DNA of 64,000 bases from Devosia sediminis. GTDB lineage: Bacteria; Pseudomonadota; Alphaproteobacteria; Rhizobiales; Devosiaceae. A program made the position numbers and the translations under genes. Location of the stretch: assembly GCF_016411825.1 (NCBI RefSeq), contig NZ_JAEKMH010000001.1, forward strand, positions 806,001 through 870,000, given 5' to 3'. The number at the start of each line of letters is the position of its first letter. The first letter of the stretch is position 1. The notes beneath the pieces were generated by a model. That model was not told where the DNA came from and ran no database searches. It was given only the letters and a program-made list of their open reading frames with translations. This document shows positions 22,958-30,971 of this stretch, piece after piece.

Positions 22958-23392
22958 TTACGGGCAAACCTGCACGAAGGCGCTGACATTGTTGGAGCCG
23001 TGCTGGGTCAGGTTGGCATTGCAGCCCTTGCCCACCTGCACGCCGGCCGCGACATTGCCATTGCCGTCCTGGGTGAGGATGGTGTTGTGGTTGGTGCCAA
23101 ACTGGCCGACGCCGCCCTGGTTGTTCCAGCCGTTCTGCCAGACATCGCCGGTATTATTGGTGCCGTCCTGGCCGATGGCGGAAGTGTTGTTGCCGCCGTT
23201 CTGGTTGGAAATAGCGGTGTTCCACTTGCCCTTCTGGTAGGCGCCGAACTTGTTGTTCCAGCCATTCTGGCCGCCGCCGACAGCGTGGCCGAAACCGTAC
23301 TGCTCGATATAGAGGCTATTAGCCATTGCCGGGGCAGCGGCGCCGATGATGGCGGTGGCAGTCAGGGCGGTGATGAGAAGCTTGCGGATCAT
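22958..23392 (-). CDS. Curlin-repeat amyloid protein (CsgA/CsgB-like)
   Basis: 144 aa with a signal peptide (KLLITALTATAIIGAAAPAMA, about residues 4-24) and then about nine or ten Q-x-G-x-x-N type repeats (EQYGFGH, GQNGWNN, NQNGGNN, GQDGTNN, VWQNGWNN, GQFGTNH, TQDGNGN, TQHGSNN). This regular spacing is the curlin amyloid ladder. Strong AGGAGACGTCAA precedes the ATG. It is first of a two-gene unit with csgH. The outer-membrane channel CsgG and accessory CsgE/CsgF are not in the window, so secretion depends on genes elsewhere. Confidence 0.8.
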   Translation of the reverse strand: MIRKLLITALTATAIIGAAAPAMANSLYIEQYGFGHAVGGGQNGWNNKFGAYQKGKWNTAISNQNGGNNTSAIGQDGTNNTGDVWQNGWNNQGGVGQFGTNHNTILTQDGNGNVAAGVQVGKGCNANLTQHGSNNVSAFVQVCP

Positions 23393-23565
23393 TTGACGTC
23401 TCCTTTTGGGCTGCGGTCCCTCCGACCGCGTCGTTGATGGAGACTGTTTTATGGGGCTGATCCGGAACGGCTCCTGAAGTGACGATTCAGGTTCGGTTCA
23501 TGAACAAGGCATCGGAAAGTGATTCCGCTGCTTCACGCCAATGTCTGGAAATACGTGATTTTTGG

Positions 23566-23910
23566 CTATTCAGGCTGCCTCAGGCCGAAGACGGTCCCGT
23601 TGGGATCGCTGACATAGCTGAGCTTCCCCTGACCCGGAATCGTGCTGATCTGGCCGAACGTCTTGCCCCCGCCGGCCAGTGCCCGCTCAAGCGCGGCTTC
23701 GATATCATCGACGGCAAACCAGGCAATCGTTGCTTGCGACTGGTAGCTGTTGCCCATCACCGCGCCGACGGGGCCATTGGTGCCTGTCAGTATCAGGTAA
23801 TTGGCGATAAAGGGCGATGTGTTGCTCTCGACTGCCAGCACATCGGCATAAAAGCTGGCAGTTTCAGCGGCGTTGGCGGCGGTGATTTCGACGTGAACGA
23901 GCGTGGTCAT
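23566..23910 (-). CDS. VOC (glyoxalase/bleomycin-resistance fold) family protein
   Basis: 114 aa, one VOC domain built of two beta-alpha-beta-beta-beta modules: it starts MTTLVHVEITAANAAETASFYADVL and ends KLSYVSDPNGTVFGLRQPE. Candidate metal ligands are H6 and the C-terminal Glu. Substrate unknown; single-domain members include lactoylglutathione lyase-like and antibiotic-binding proteins. It lies 28 bp downstream of an AraC regulator on the same strand, which may control it. Confidence 0.8.
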   Translation of the reverse strand: MTTLVHVEITAANAAETASFYADVLAVESNTSPFIANYLILTGTNGPVGAVMGNSYQSQATIAWFAVDDIEAALERALAGGGKTFGQISTIPGQGKLSYVSDPNGTVFGLRQPE

Positions 23911-23937
23911 GCGTATGTCCTGTGGTGATGACCCAGA

Positions 23938-24786
23938 CTAGTCGCCCCGCGCCTCCAAATTCTTGGACAAATCCGACATGGGCTGGTGCATCATGCGCGC
24001 AATACCGTTCAGCGTTTGGGTGAAATGTTGCGGGGTAACGCCGGTGAAACGGCGAAAGTCCCGATTGGCGTGTGCCTGATCGTAATAGCCCTGCAGAAGC
24101 GCCAACTGCGCAAGGCCATTACCTCGCATTTGTCCCAGCAGCCCGCCGACGAGGGCCTGGTATCGCGCAATCATCAGGGCAGACTTGGGTGAGATGCCGA
24201 CGTGATTGCGGAACAGGCGGTAGAGCTGACTGTGGGTCAGGCCGGCTGTGTCGGCCCAGGAACTGATGTTGGCGGGAAGGTCGCTGTCGAGGCAGGCATA
24301 GACGCGGGAGAGGTCACTTACGGCTTTTTGCGGCAAGGGTTGGAAACGGGCGGAAAGCCACTTTTCCAATGCCCGCACCGCGCCTTCGCTGGCGCCCAGC
24401 CGCACCAGATCAGTGTCAAGCTCCTGGGTGACTTTTGTGTCCGGCCACGCTGCCAGCGGGACATGTTCGTCTATGTGTGGTGCGAGGCCGAATGCAGTCG
24501 GGCCAAACGGGCTCAGTTGTGCGGCCACCAGCTTTACGGAACCGCGCTGGCCAATGATGACGGGGCCAGTGCCAATACCAGAAAGTCCACTGACATTGGG
24601 TGTTTCTGCGAAAGTCTCGGGGTTTTTTCGGATGCCGGGGTCGGCCAGGCTGACAATGATGGTCGGGCGACCATTGGGAACGAGAATTTCTTCGTGCCAG
24701 CGGTCGCCCAGGTCTGCATCGACCAGCCAGAAGTGCTCCACATAGGCCGCCAGAGCGTCCCCTGGCGTGAAGCGTTGGTAGCGCAT
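23938..24786 (-). CDS. AraC family transcriptional regulator
   Basis: 282 aa from the ATG at 24786. The N-terminal half (MRYQRFTPGDALAAYVEHFWLV ... PNGRPTIIVSL) is the domain often found in DUF6597-type regulators; the C-terminal AraC HTH covers about residues 170-265, with WADTAGLTHSQLYRLFRNHVGISPKSALMIARYQ and the second HTH ALLQGYYDQAHANRDFRRFTGVTPQHF, the classic FxR-x-F-x-x-x-x-G-x-x-P signature. It lies 5 bp after the M32 carboxypeptidase gene and before the VOC gene, all on one strand. Confidence 0.88.
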   Translation of the reverse strand: MRYQRFTPGDALAAYVEHFWLVDADLGDRWHEEILVPNGRPTIIVSLADPGIRKNPETFAETPNVSGLSGIGTGPVIIGQRGSVKLVAAQLSPFGPTAFGLAPHIDEHVPLAAWPDTKVTQELDTDLVRLGASEGAVRALEKWLSARFQPLPQKAVSDLSRVYACLDSDLPANISSWADTAGLTHSQLYRLFRNHVGISPKSALMIARYQALVGGLLGQMRGNGLAQLALLQGYYDQAHANRDFRRFTGVTPQHFTQTLNGIARMMHQPMSDLSKNLEARGD

Positions 24787-24791
24787 GATGG

Positions 24792-26288
24792 TCAGCCGCC
24801 GTAGCGCTTGCGCAGATGCGCCTTGAAGTGGTCGGCATTGAGCGGTTCGCCAGTAGCGCGGGTAATGAGATCGGGCGTCGCACAGCGGGAGGCCTGGCTC
24901 CAGACCTTGTCGGCGCGCCACTGGTTGATGGCGCCGAATTCCCCCTGGCGCATCTGCTCGCGCATGTCGGGAATGTCCTTTTCCATTGCCGCGCCAAGCT
25001 GGGCCGCGATCATGGCGCCGAGCGTGTAGCTAGGGAAATAGCCGAAGGCGCCGCCGGGCCAATGCACGTCCTGCATCGGGCCGTCCTTGAAGTCGTTGAT
25101 GGTGGAAATGCCCAGATATTCGGTCATCTTGGCGTCCCAGGCCTCAGGGATCTGGCTGGCTTCCAGCTTGCCCGAGACCAGGTCCTGCTCGAGTTCGTAG
25201 CGCAAGATGACGTGCAGCGGGTAGGTGACCTCGTCCGCATCGACGCGGATATAGCCGCGCTCGACGAAGTTCACTTCGTTGAGCACGTCGGCAATGTCCC
25301 AGCCCGGCAGGGCGTCGTCGCCCAGATGCAGGTGCACCTGCGGCAACAGGAATTCCCAGAACTCCGGGCTGCGGGCGAGCTGCATTTCCACGAACAGGCT
25401 CTGGCTCTCATGCATGCCCATGCCGCGCGCCTTGCCCAGCGGCCAGTGCGACCAGTCCTTGGGCAGTCCCTGTTCGTAGAGGGCGTGGCCGGTTTCGTGC
25501 AGAACGCCCATGAGCGAGGAGAGGAATTCATCGGTGCGATAGCGCGTGGTCATGCGCACGTCGGTGGGCACGCCGCCGCAGAATGGGTGATGCGAAACCG
25601 CCAGCGAACCATGGGTGAAATCGAAGCCGACGGCGCGCATGGCCGCAAGGCCCAGTTCGCGCTGCCGTTCGATGGGGAAGGGGGCGTTGAGCGCCTTGCG
25701 CGGACGCGCCGCGAGGCGCTGTTCCTGCACCGAAAGGGCTGTCGGCACAAAATCCTTGAGGAAAGTCTTGAGGTCGTCGAAGACGACGTCGATCTCGGCG
25801 ACCCGGTTGCCCGGATCATACTGGTCCATCAGCGCGTCATACGCGCCCAGTCCCGTAGCCGCCGAGCGCAGGGCCGCTTCTTCGCGCACCAGCGCCACGA
25901 CACCTTCGAGCGCCGGCAGGAAACTATCCCAGTCTCCCTTGGCGCGCAGGTCGCGCCAGAGCTGTTCGGATCGCATGGTCGCCGCTGTCCGGCGCTCGAC
26001 AAATTCGGTCGGCAGGCAGGTGGCATTGACATAGGCGCGTTCTAACTCGTTGACGGCCAGCTTCTGGTCGTCGTCCAGATCCTCGTTGCGCGCTTCGCCG
26101 ATCCAGTCGGCGATCTCTGGCGCCGTGGCCTGGGCATGGTACATGCCGGCCAGGTTGGACATGGCTTCGGCCCGCTTCTCGCCGCCGCCGACCGCCATAT
26201 GGGTCGCTTCGTCGGCGCCTAGGATGGACAGGGCGTGCTCAAGCGCCTCCAGCCTGCGGCCAAGATTGTCGAGTTTCTGAAAGGACAT
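24792..26288 (-). CDS. M32 family metallocarboxypeptidase
   Basis: 498 aa, the normal length for the Taq/Pfu carboxypeptidase family. The HExxH zinc motif is in LHETGHALYEQGL, with the third ligand in MGMHESQSLFVE about 25 residues further on. Other family blocks are DVRMTTRYRTDEFLSSLMG and FGYFPSYTLGAMIAAQL. It is a cytosolic enzyme that removes C-terminal amino acids from peptides and prefers large hydrophobic residues in characterised members. The ATG at 26288 (AGGAGCGTGCA upstream) is chosen over a longer frame that adds 11 residues. Confidence 0.93.
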   Translation of the reverse strand: MSFQKLDNLGRRLEALEHALSILGADEATHMAVGGGEKRAEAMSNLAGMYHAQATAPEIADWIGEARNEDLDDDQKLAVNELERAYVNATCLPTEFVERRTAATMRSEQLWRDLRAKGDWDSFLPALEGVVALVREEAALRSAATGLGAYDALMDQYDPGNRVAEIDVVFDDLKTFLKDFVPTALSVQEQRLAARPRKALNAPFPIERQRELGLAAMRAVGFDFTHGSLAVSHHPFCGGVPTDVRMTTRYRTDEFLSSLMGVLHETGHALYEQGLPKDWSHWPLGKARGMGMHESQSLFVEMQLARSPEFWEFLLPQVHLHLGDDALPGWDIADVLNEVNFVERGYIRVDADEVTYPLHVILRYELEQDLVSGKLEASQIPEAWDAKMTEYLGISTINDFKDGPMQDVHWPGGAFGYFPSYTLGAMIAAQLGAAMEKDIPDMREQMRQGEFGAINQWRADKVWSQASRCATPDLITRATGEPLNADHFKAHLRKRYGG

Positions 26289-26358
26289 TGCACGCTCCTG
26301 TGAACCGTCTCTGGTTCCCACAGTCGCGCCGGAGGATCAAGCGCCGTCAGCAGCGCGC

Positions 26359-26517
26359 CTATTTGTTGGGCCGCTCCGAGCGCCAAGCGTAGATCGCCCC
26401 GCCCAGCGCCATGCCGATCCCGACGCCGATTGCTATGCCCATGCCGATATTATCCATGGCAGCGCCGATAGCCACGCCAACCGCCGCGCCAATGGCAATC
26501 CCAACGCCGAAGCTCAT
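26359..26517 (-). CDS. 52-aa glycine-zipper membrane miniprotein
   Basis: A small frame, MSFGVGIAIGAAVGVAIGAA..., with G-x-G/G-x-x-x-G repeats over two short hydrophobic segments and a basic tail (YAWRSERPNK). The GCGGAAATCAG before the ATG is an acceptable ribosome site. It is paired with a similar frame at 26542. The pattern resembles small glycine-zipper membrane proteins; function unknown. Short size makes this less certain. Confidence 0.5.
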   Translation of the reverse strand: MSFGVGIAIGAAVGVAIGAAMDNIGMGIAIGVGIGMALGGAIYAWRSERPNK

Positions 26518-26541
26518 CTGATTTCCGCCTTCCTGCATCGG

Positions 26542-26694
26542 TTACGACTTCCGCCAGAGGCGCGGCAGCAGGAGTCCGCCGACAAGTGCGCCAAAAAACG
26601 CGCCAAGGAAGATACCTACCAAGGTATTGCCCATGGCCACTCCAATGCCTCCGCCAATGCCGGTGCCGAGCATGGTTACGATCATCATTGGCAT
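26542..26694 (-). CDS. 50-aa glycine-zipper membrane miniprotein
   Basis: MPMMIVTMLGTGIGGGIGVAM..., two Gly-rich hydrophobic segments and a short basic C-terminus (RLWRKS). A strong AAGGAGAACGGC precedes the ATG. It is similar in plan to the frame at 26359, 24 bp downstream on the same strand, suggesting a duplicated pair. Both lie between the flgH terminator and the M32 carboxypeptidase. No homologue recognised. Confidence 0.55.
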   Translation of the reverse strand: MPMMIVTMLGTGIGGGIGVAMGNTLVGIFLGAFFGALVGGLLLPRLWRKS

Positions 26695-26746
26695 GCCGTT
26701 CTCCTTGCCTCTCGTTCAGATTGAACAGGCCAAGGCCCTGAGAGTT

Positions 26747-26786
26747 CCCAAAAAAGGGAGAGGCGCAGCCGGGGAAGCTGCGCCTC
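26747..26786 (-). terminator. Terminator of the flgF-flgG-flgA-flgH operon
   Basis: GAGGCGCAGC (26760-26769) pairs with GCTGCGCCTC (26777-26786); on the minus strand TCCCTTTTTT follows. It lies about 145 bp after the flgH stop. Confidence 0.85.
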
Positions 26787-26929
26787 GTGGGGAAGAGGCT
26801 CCGCGCCTGGGGAAGCAGGAGCCGCTGGAATGGCCCGGCGCGTTCTGCGCTTGGGGCCGTGCCGTACCATTCTGGTCCGGCCGGGGAGCGGCGGCGCGAT
26901 GGGGGCTGCGCCGCCGGAGGGAAACTGCC

Positions 26930-27673
26930 TCAGAAGGGCAGGATCGCGTCGAGGGCCTGCTGCCCATAGCGTGGCTGCTGCACATCGGTGATCTGGCCGC
27001 GGCCGCCGTAGGAAATGCGGGCTTCGGCGATCTTAGTCGAGGCGATCGTGTTGTTGGCCTGGATGTCCGAGGGGCGGACGATGCCGGCCACAATCAGATC
27101 GCGGACCTCGAAGTTGACCCGCACTTCCTGGCGGCCTTCGATCACCAGGTTGCCATTGGGCAGCACCTGGGTGACGACGGCGGCGACCGAGGTTTCGAGG
27201 GCCTCACTGCGGTTCACCGAGCCGTTGCCGCTATCACGGGTGCCGGAAGTGAGGTCAATCGCCGAGCTCGGGTCGATCTGGCCCTGCGAGACATTGTCGA
27301 CCACGGCGCCGAAAATGCCGCCCATGCCGGCCGAGTTGGACGAGGTTCGATTGCGGTTGGTGGTGTTGCTGATCTCGGCGCTGTCGTCGATGGTCACCAG
27401 AACCGTGAGGATGTCGCCGATGCGGTGGGCGCGTTCGTCCTTGAAGAAGCCCTTGGCCGAAGTGCGGTAGAGCGAATTGGGCTGATAGGTATCGGCAATG
27501 GGCTCGGGCATGGGCATGCGCACCGGCTGGTAGCCGGCCGTCGTGGTCGGGTCGGCAATGGCGGTCAGCGCAGGGGCCTGGCCGACATTGGCGAGGCGAT
27601 CGATGGTGTTGCAGCCGGCGAGGACGGCAGTCAGGGTCAGGATGGTGGCGATCTTGGCGATGTTCATTTGCAT
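26930..27673 (-). CDS. flgH: Flagellar L-ring lipoprotein FlgH
   Basis: 247 aa. The lipobox LAGC (cysteine about residue 21) follows a short signal peptide. Mature FlgH blocks are present: NSLYRTSAKGFFKDERAHRIGDILTVLV, LETSVAAVVTQVLPNGNLVIEGRQEV and VRDLIVAGIVRPSDI. It forms the outer-membrane ring of the basal body. Two ATGs are close (27673 and 27667); the first is taken. It is the last gene of flgF-flgG-flgA-flgH, 12 bp after flgA. Confidence 0.94.
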   Translation of the reverse strand: MQMNIAKIATILTLTAVLAGCNTIDRLANVGQAPALTAIADPTTTAGYQPVRMPMPEPIADTYQPNSLYRTSAKGFFKDERAHRIGDILTVLVTIDDSAEISNTTNRNRTSSNSAGMGGIFGAVVDNVSQGQIDPSSAIDLTSGTRDSGNGSVNRSEALETSVAAVVTQVLPNGNLVIEGRQEVRVNFEVRDLIVAGIVRPSDIQANNTIASTKIAEARISYGGRGQITDVQQPRYGQQALDAILPF

Positions 27674-27685
27674 CTGTCCCTTCGA

Positions 27686-28630
27686 TTAGAGGCCGGCAAG
27701 CGTGACGGGCGCGGTGGACACTTCCACTGCCCCGGGCGCGACGACGGTGGCGCTGATGACGCGCCGGGAAACAAGGTTGAGGACCTGCAGCGGGGCGCCG
27801 GCGGCGCCGCTGGTTACGGCCTGGCCCTTGACGGTCAGGGTCATCGGACCCTGGCGGTAGTAGATGGTGACGAGGTCATTCTTTGCGACGGCGAGCGGAA
27901 CCGAGACATCGCTGGCGTTCAGCAGCATGCCGTCGCGGCTCTGGCGGTTGAGCGCCATGCCCACGAGCTGGTCGAGGCCGGCAACGCCCTGTGCGTCGGC
28001 CTGCTGGATCGGCAGCGGGCGCATGACGATATGGTCTGGGCGCAGCACGGTGCCGGCCGGCAGGCCCGCGACGAGATGCGGCGCCTCGATGCTGATCTGC
28101 ACCGTGCCGGCGAGGTCCAGCGGCTGGGCGACGCCCGCCAGCATGAAGCGGGCCGAAAAGGTGCCGTTGCCGGGCAGGTAGCGCAGGTTCTCGAGGCGGG
28201 CAGGGGTGTCGGTAGTCGCAACGTTGATGGCGTCGACGGGATCGGCAAAGAGCAGGTCGATGCTCATGCCATCGCCCAGGATGCCGCGGCTGCGCATATC
28301 CTCGGCGATCAGCCCGGCCAGCATGTCGTGGTCGACAACCGAAGCGGCGCGGGACACCTGCACCTGAACCAGGCCATTGGCTTCAAAGCGGGTGAGGCCG
28401 ACGCGGGCGGCGGCCGAGCGGATGGCGGTGAGGTCGACATTGCCGGTGGTCCCGGGCATCGGCGCCCGGAACAGCGGCTGTTCGGCCAGCATGCCCGCAT
28501 CGTCGAACATGTCGCCCACGGTGACCACCGGGCCGGAGATGGTGATCTCGGCCTTGAGCACGGGAGCCGCGAAGGCCGGCATGGCAATCGTGAGGCTCAG
28601 GGCGGCGGCGAGGGTACGGATCGTGTTCAT
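27686..28630 (-). CDS. flgA: Flagellar P-ring assembly chaperone FlgA
   Basis: 314 aa with a signal peptide (IRTLAAALSLTIAMPAFA). ATG 28630 is chosen because AGGAG lies 7 nt upstream, while the GTG two codons earlier would be too close. The C-terminal SAF/FlgA domain includes PAGTVLRPDHIVMRPLPI, NDLVTIYYRQGPMTLTVKGQAV and APLQVLNLVSRRVISATV. It is a periplasmic chaperone for FlgI. It lies between flgG and flgH, the standard alphaproteobacterial order. Longer than enterobacterial FlgA by an extra N-terminal part. Confidence 0.9.
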   Translation of the reverse strand: MNTIRTLAAALSLTIAMPAFAAPVLKAEITISGPVVTVGDMFDDAGMLAEQPLFRAPMPGTTGNVDLTAIRSAAARVGLTRFEANGLVQVQVSRAASVVDHDMLAGLIAEDMRSRGILGDGMSIDLLFADPVDAINVATTDTPARLENLRYLPGNGTFSARFMLAGVAQPLDLAGTVQISIEAPHLVAGLPAGTVLRPDHIVMRPLPIQQADAQGVAGLDQLVGMALNRQSRDGMLLNASDVSVPLAVAKNDLVTIYYRQGPMTLTVKGQAVTSGAAGAPLQVLNLVSRRVISATVVAPGAVEVSTAPVTLAGL

Positions 28631-28641
28631 CGTCACTCTCC

Positions 28642-29427
28642 TCAGCTCAACTGGCTCGTTGCCTGCATCATCTGGTCGGCGCCGGAGATGACGCGGGCAT
28701 TCATCTCGTAGGCGCGCTGGGCCGCGATGAGGTCGGCGATTTCGGTGACCGAATTGACGTTGGCCATTTCCAGGTAGCCCTGCAGCAGGTCGCCGGTGCC
28801 GTCGACATTGGGCACGCTGACCTGGGCCGGGCCGCTGGCAGCGGTTTCGAGGAAGAGGTTGTCGCCCATCGACTCGAGGCCGGACTTGTTGACGAAGCGG
28901 GCAAGCTGGAGCTGGCCGAGCTGTGTCGGGGTGGCGTCGGTGCCGATATAGGCTTCCACGGTGCCGTCGGGCGAGATCGAGACGCCGCGGGCATTGTCCG
29001 GTACGCTGATGCCGGGGTCGAGCTCATAACCGCTCGAATTGACCAGCGTGCCCTCGGCATCGCGCAGGAACGAGCCGTCGCGGGTATAGGCCGTGCGTCC
29101 GTCGGGCAACTGGATCATGAAGAAGCCTTCGCCGCGGATGGCGACGTCCAGTTCGCCTTCGGTCATGTTGACCGAGCCCTGGCTCATGACGCGCGGCGTG
29201 GCGACGGTGCGCACGCCCGAGCCGATCTCGAGGCCGGCGGGAACCATGGTGCCCTCGGCCGAAGTCTGCGAGCCGGCGCGGGTGATCTGCTGGTAGAGCA
29301 GATCCTGGAACTCCGCACGCTGCCGCTTGTAGCCGGTGGTGCGCATGTTCGCGATGTTGTTGGAGATGACTTCGACATTGCGTTCCTGGGCGCCCATGCC
29401 GGTCGATGCGATATAGAGAGCTTTCAT
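28642..29427 (-). CDS. flgG: Flagellar distal rod protein FlgG
   Basis: 261 aa, the normal length. The N-terminus MKALYIASTGMGAQERNVEVISNNIANMRTTGYKRQ is the rod/hook motif, with FQDLLYQQITRAG following, and the C-terminus NVNSVTEIADLIAAQRAYEMNARVI is highly conserved. It polymerises to form the distal rod. A good GAGGACCAG lies upstream of the ATG. 17 bp after flgF. Confidence 0.96.
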   Translation of the reverse strand: MKALYIASTGMGAQERNVEVISNNIANMRTTGYKRQRAEFQDLLYQQITRAGSQTSAEGTMVPAGLEIGSGVRTVATPRVMSQGSVNMTEGELDVAIRGEGFFMIQLPDGRTAYTRDGSFLRDAEGTLVNSSGYELDPGISVPDNARGVSISPDGTVEAYIGTDATPTQLGQLQLARFVNKSGLESMGDNLFLETAASGPAQVSVPNVDGTGDLLQGYLEMANVNSVTEIADLIAAQRAYEMNARVISGADQMMQATSQLS

Positions 29428-29444
29428 CGGTCTGGTCCTCAGGT

Positions 29445-30185
29445 TCAGGCGTTGGCGTCGCCAAGGCGGCGGATGGCGTCACTGCGCAGGTCATCCTGCT
29501 TCTTGGCGAGGGACGCGGCGGACTCGTAAGAGCGCTGCACGCGGATCATTTCGGCCATTTCGGCCACGCCGGAGACGTTGGAGCGCTCCACATGGCCCTG
29601 CATGACGCGGGTGGCGGTAGCGACCTGTGGCTGGCCGCCCGAAAACAGGTTCGAGCCTTCGCGCGTCAGCTCCTGAGCATTGGCGAATTCGACAATGCGC
29701 AACTGGCCCTTGGCGCCGACGCTGGAGGAGACGGCGCCATCGGCCGCGATGGTGATGCCGGTTTCCTCGGGGCCGAAGGTGATGGGGCCGCCATTGCCGA
29801 GCACCGGGTTTCCGGAGAGATCCACCAGCGTGCCCTGGTTGTTGATCTGGAAGGAGCCGGCGCGGGTCCAGCGTTCGCCGCCGGGCGTCTGCACGGCGAA
29901 GAAACCTTCGCCATTGAGGGCGACATCGAGTTCGTTGCCGGTCTGGGTGACGGCGCCGCCGGAGAGGTCGTGGACCGTCGCCCAGTCCTGCACATAGGAG
30001 AGCGGTTGATCGAGGCTGGGGAAATTCTGGTCGCGGGCGACCGGCATCACATATTCCTCGAACAGGATCTGCTCGGCCTTGAAGCCGGTCGTGTTGAGGT
30101 TGGCGATGTTATTGGCCACCACATCCATCTGACGCTGCAGGGCGATCTGCCTTGAGAGGCCGATGAGTTGCGCGTTCTCGATCAT
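29445..30185 (-). CDS. flgF: Flagellar proximal rod protein FlgF
   Basis: 246 aa from the ATG at 30185, chosen because MIENAQLIGLSRQIALQRQ and DVVANNIANLNTTGFKAEQ form the correct rod N-terminus; a longer frame would run into promoter elements. The C-terminus ERSNVSGVAEMAEMIRVQRSYESAASL is typical. First gene of flgF-flgG-flgA-flgH, divergent from fliL. A sigma-54 element lies about 55 nt before the start. Confidence 0.94.
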   Translation of the reverse strand: MIENAQLIGLSRQIALQRQMDVVANNIANLNTTGFKAEQILFEEYVMPVARDQNFPSLDQPLSYVQDWATVHDLSGGAVTQTGNELDVALNGEGFFAVQTPGGERWTRAGSFQINNQGTLVDLSGNPVLGNGGPITFGPEETGITIAADGAVSSSVGAKGQLRIVEFANAQELTREGSNLFSGGQPQVATATRVMQGHVERSNVSGVAEMAEMIRVQRSYESAASLAKKQDDLRSDAIRRLGDANA

Positions 30186-30250
30186 GTTAATCCCCGGTTG
30201 GTCCCCGAGACGCCCTGCTTCCCCAAGCCGGTCGCCTCGCCCATTTACTT

Positions 30251-30267
30251 TGCAGAAACCATGCCAG
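30251..30267 (-). promoter_or_regulatory. Sigma-54 promoter of flgF-flgG-flgA-flgH
   Basis: On the minus strand CTGGCATGGTTTCTGCA matches YTGGCACGRNNNTTGCW with two mismatches and has exact GG-N10-GC spacing. Predicted start near 30240, 55 nt before the flgF ATG. Confidence 0.75.
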
Positions 30268-30320
30268 ACCGGATAATCGTTTAATCTCAATGATTTAGAA
30301 ATTCGGCAGGGCCGCCATTT

Positions 30321-30369
30321 GGCAGGCATTGCCGTTACGCCCGGCAATTGCTGCCCGGCAAAATCTGCC
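30321..30369. promoter_or_regulatory. Cluster of three GGCAR-N3-YTGCC dyads between flgF and fliL
   Basis: GGCAGGCATTGCC (30321-30333), GGCAATTGCTGCC (30343-30355) and GGCAAAATCTGCC (30357-30369), all perfect copies. Centres are 87, 109 and 123 bp upstream of the predicted flgF sigma-54 start, and all lie upstream of the CtrA-type element of fliL. Confidence 0.65.
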
Positions 30370-30384
30370 GCTTCGGAGTGGTTT

Positions 30385-30401
30385 GTAACCTTTCGTTAAC
30401 C
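30385..30401. promoter_or_regulatory. CtrA-type site upstream of fliL (one mismatch)
   Basis: GTAA-CCTTTCG-TTAACC fits TTAA-N7-TTAACC with one mismatch in the first half. It is 67-83 bp before fliL. No sigma-54 element with correct spacing was found for fliL, which in Caulobacter is also an early, CtrA-dependent operon. Confidence 0.45.
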
Positions 30402-30467
30402 AACTGGGCCTTAGCTGGACGGCAAGCCGGAATCGACCGGATCGTGCGAGTTTACAGGGCCTTTGAC

Positions 30468-30971
30468 ATGGCTGCGGAAGCAGATCTCGGAACAGAAGCG
30501 CCGGCCAAGAAGGGCATTCCCAAGCTTTTCATCATCATCGGCGCGGCGGTCGTGGTGCTGCTGCTGGCCGGCGGCGGACTGTTTTTCTTCCTGTCATCCT
30601 CCGGCGGAGAGGAAGCGGCGGCGCACGGCGAGGGGCATGGCGAGGCGGCTGCGACCGCGGCGCATGACACCTTCATCTTCAACCTGCCACCCATGATGGT
30701 GAATCTCAATTCGCAGGGCGAAGGTGCGTCCTTCATGAAACTGACCATCGCCCTGGAGGTCGCCGATGAACACATGATGACCGAGATCCAGCCACGGCTG
30801 GCCAAGGTCATCGATGCGTTTCAGGTTTACCTGCGCGAATTGCGCAAGAGTGACCTCGAAGGTTCGGCCGGCATTTATCGCCTCAAGGAAGAGCTGCTGC
30901 GCCGCGTGAACCTGGCCATCTATCCGGCCCATGTCGAAAGCGTGCTGTTCAAGGAAATCCTGGTGCAGTGA
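30468..30971 (+). CDS. fliL: Flagellar basal body-associated protein FliL
   Basis: 167 aa. One transmembrane helix (LFIIIGAAVVVLLLAGGGLFFFL, about residues 20-42) is followed by a short His-Gly-Glu-rich linker (HGEGHGEA), then the periplasmic FliL domain (FNLPPMMVNLNSQ, MKLTIALEVAD, LRRVNLAIYPAHVESVLFKEILVQ). It associates with the stator and supports torque. ATG 30468 is used; the ribosome site is weak. The stop overlaps the fliM start (TGATG). First gene of the fliL-fliM-DUF6468-motE unit. Confidence 0.9.
   Translation: MAAEADLGTEAPAKKGIPKLFIIIGAAVVVLLLAGGGLFFFLSSSGGEEAAAHGEGHGEAAATAAHDTFIFNLPPMMVNLNSQGEGASFMKLTIALEVADEHMMTEIQPRLAKVIDAFQVYLRELRKSDLEGSAGIYRLKEELLRRVNLAIYPAHVESVLFKEILVQ

Noticed and set aside
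30370..30467. Sigma-54 promoter for fliL
   Set aside because: All GG pairs in the region were checked for GC at 10-bp spacing; none fits.
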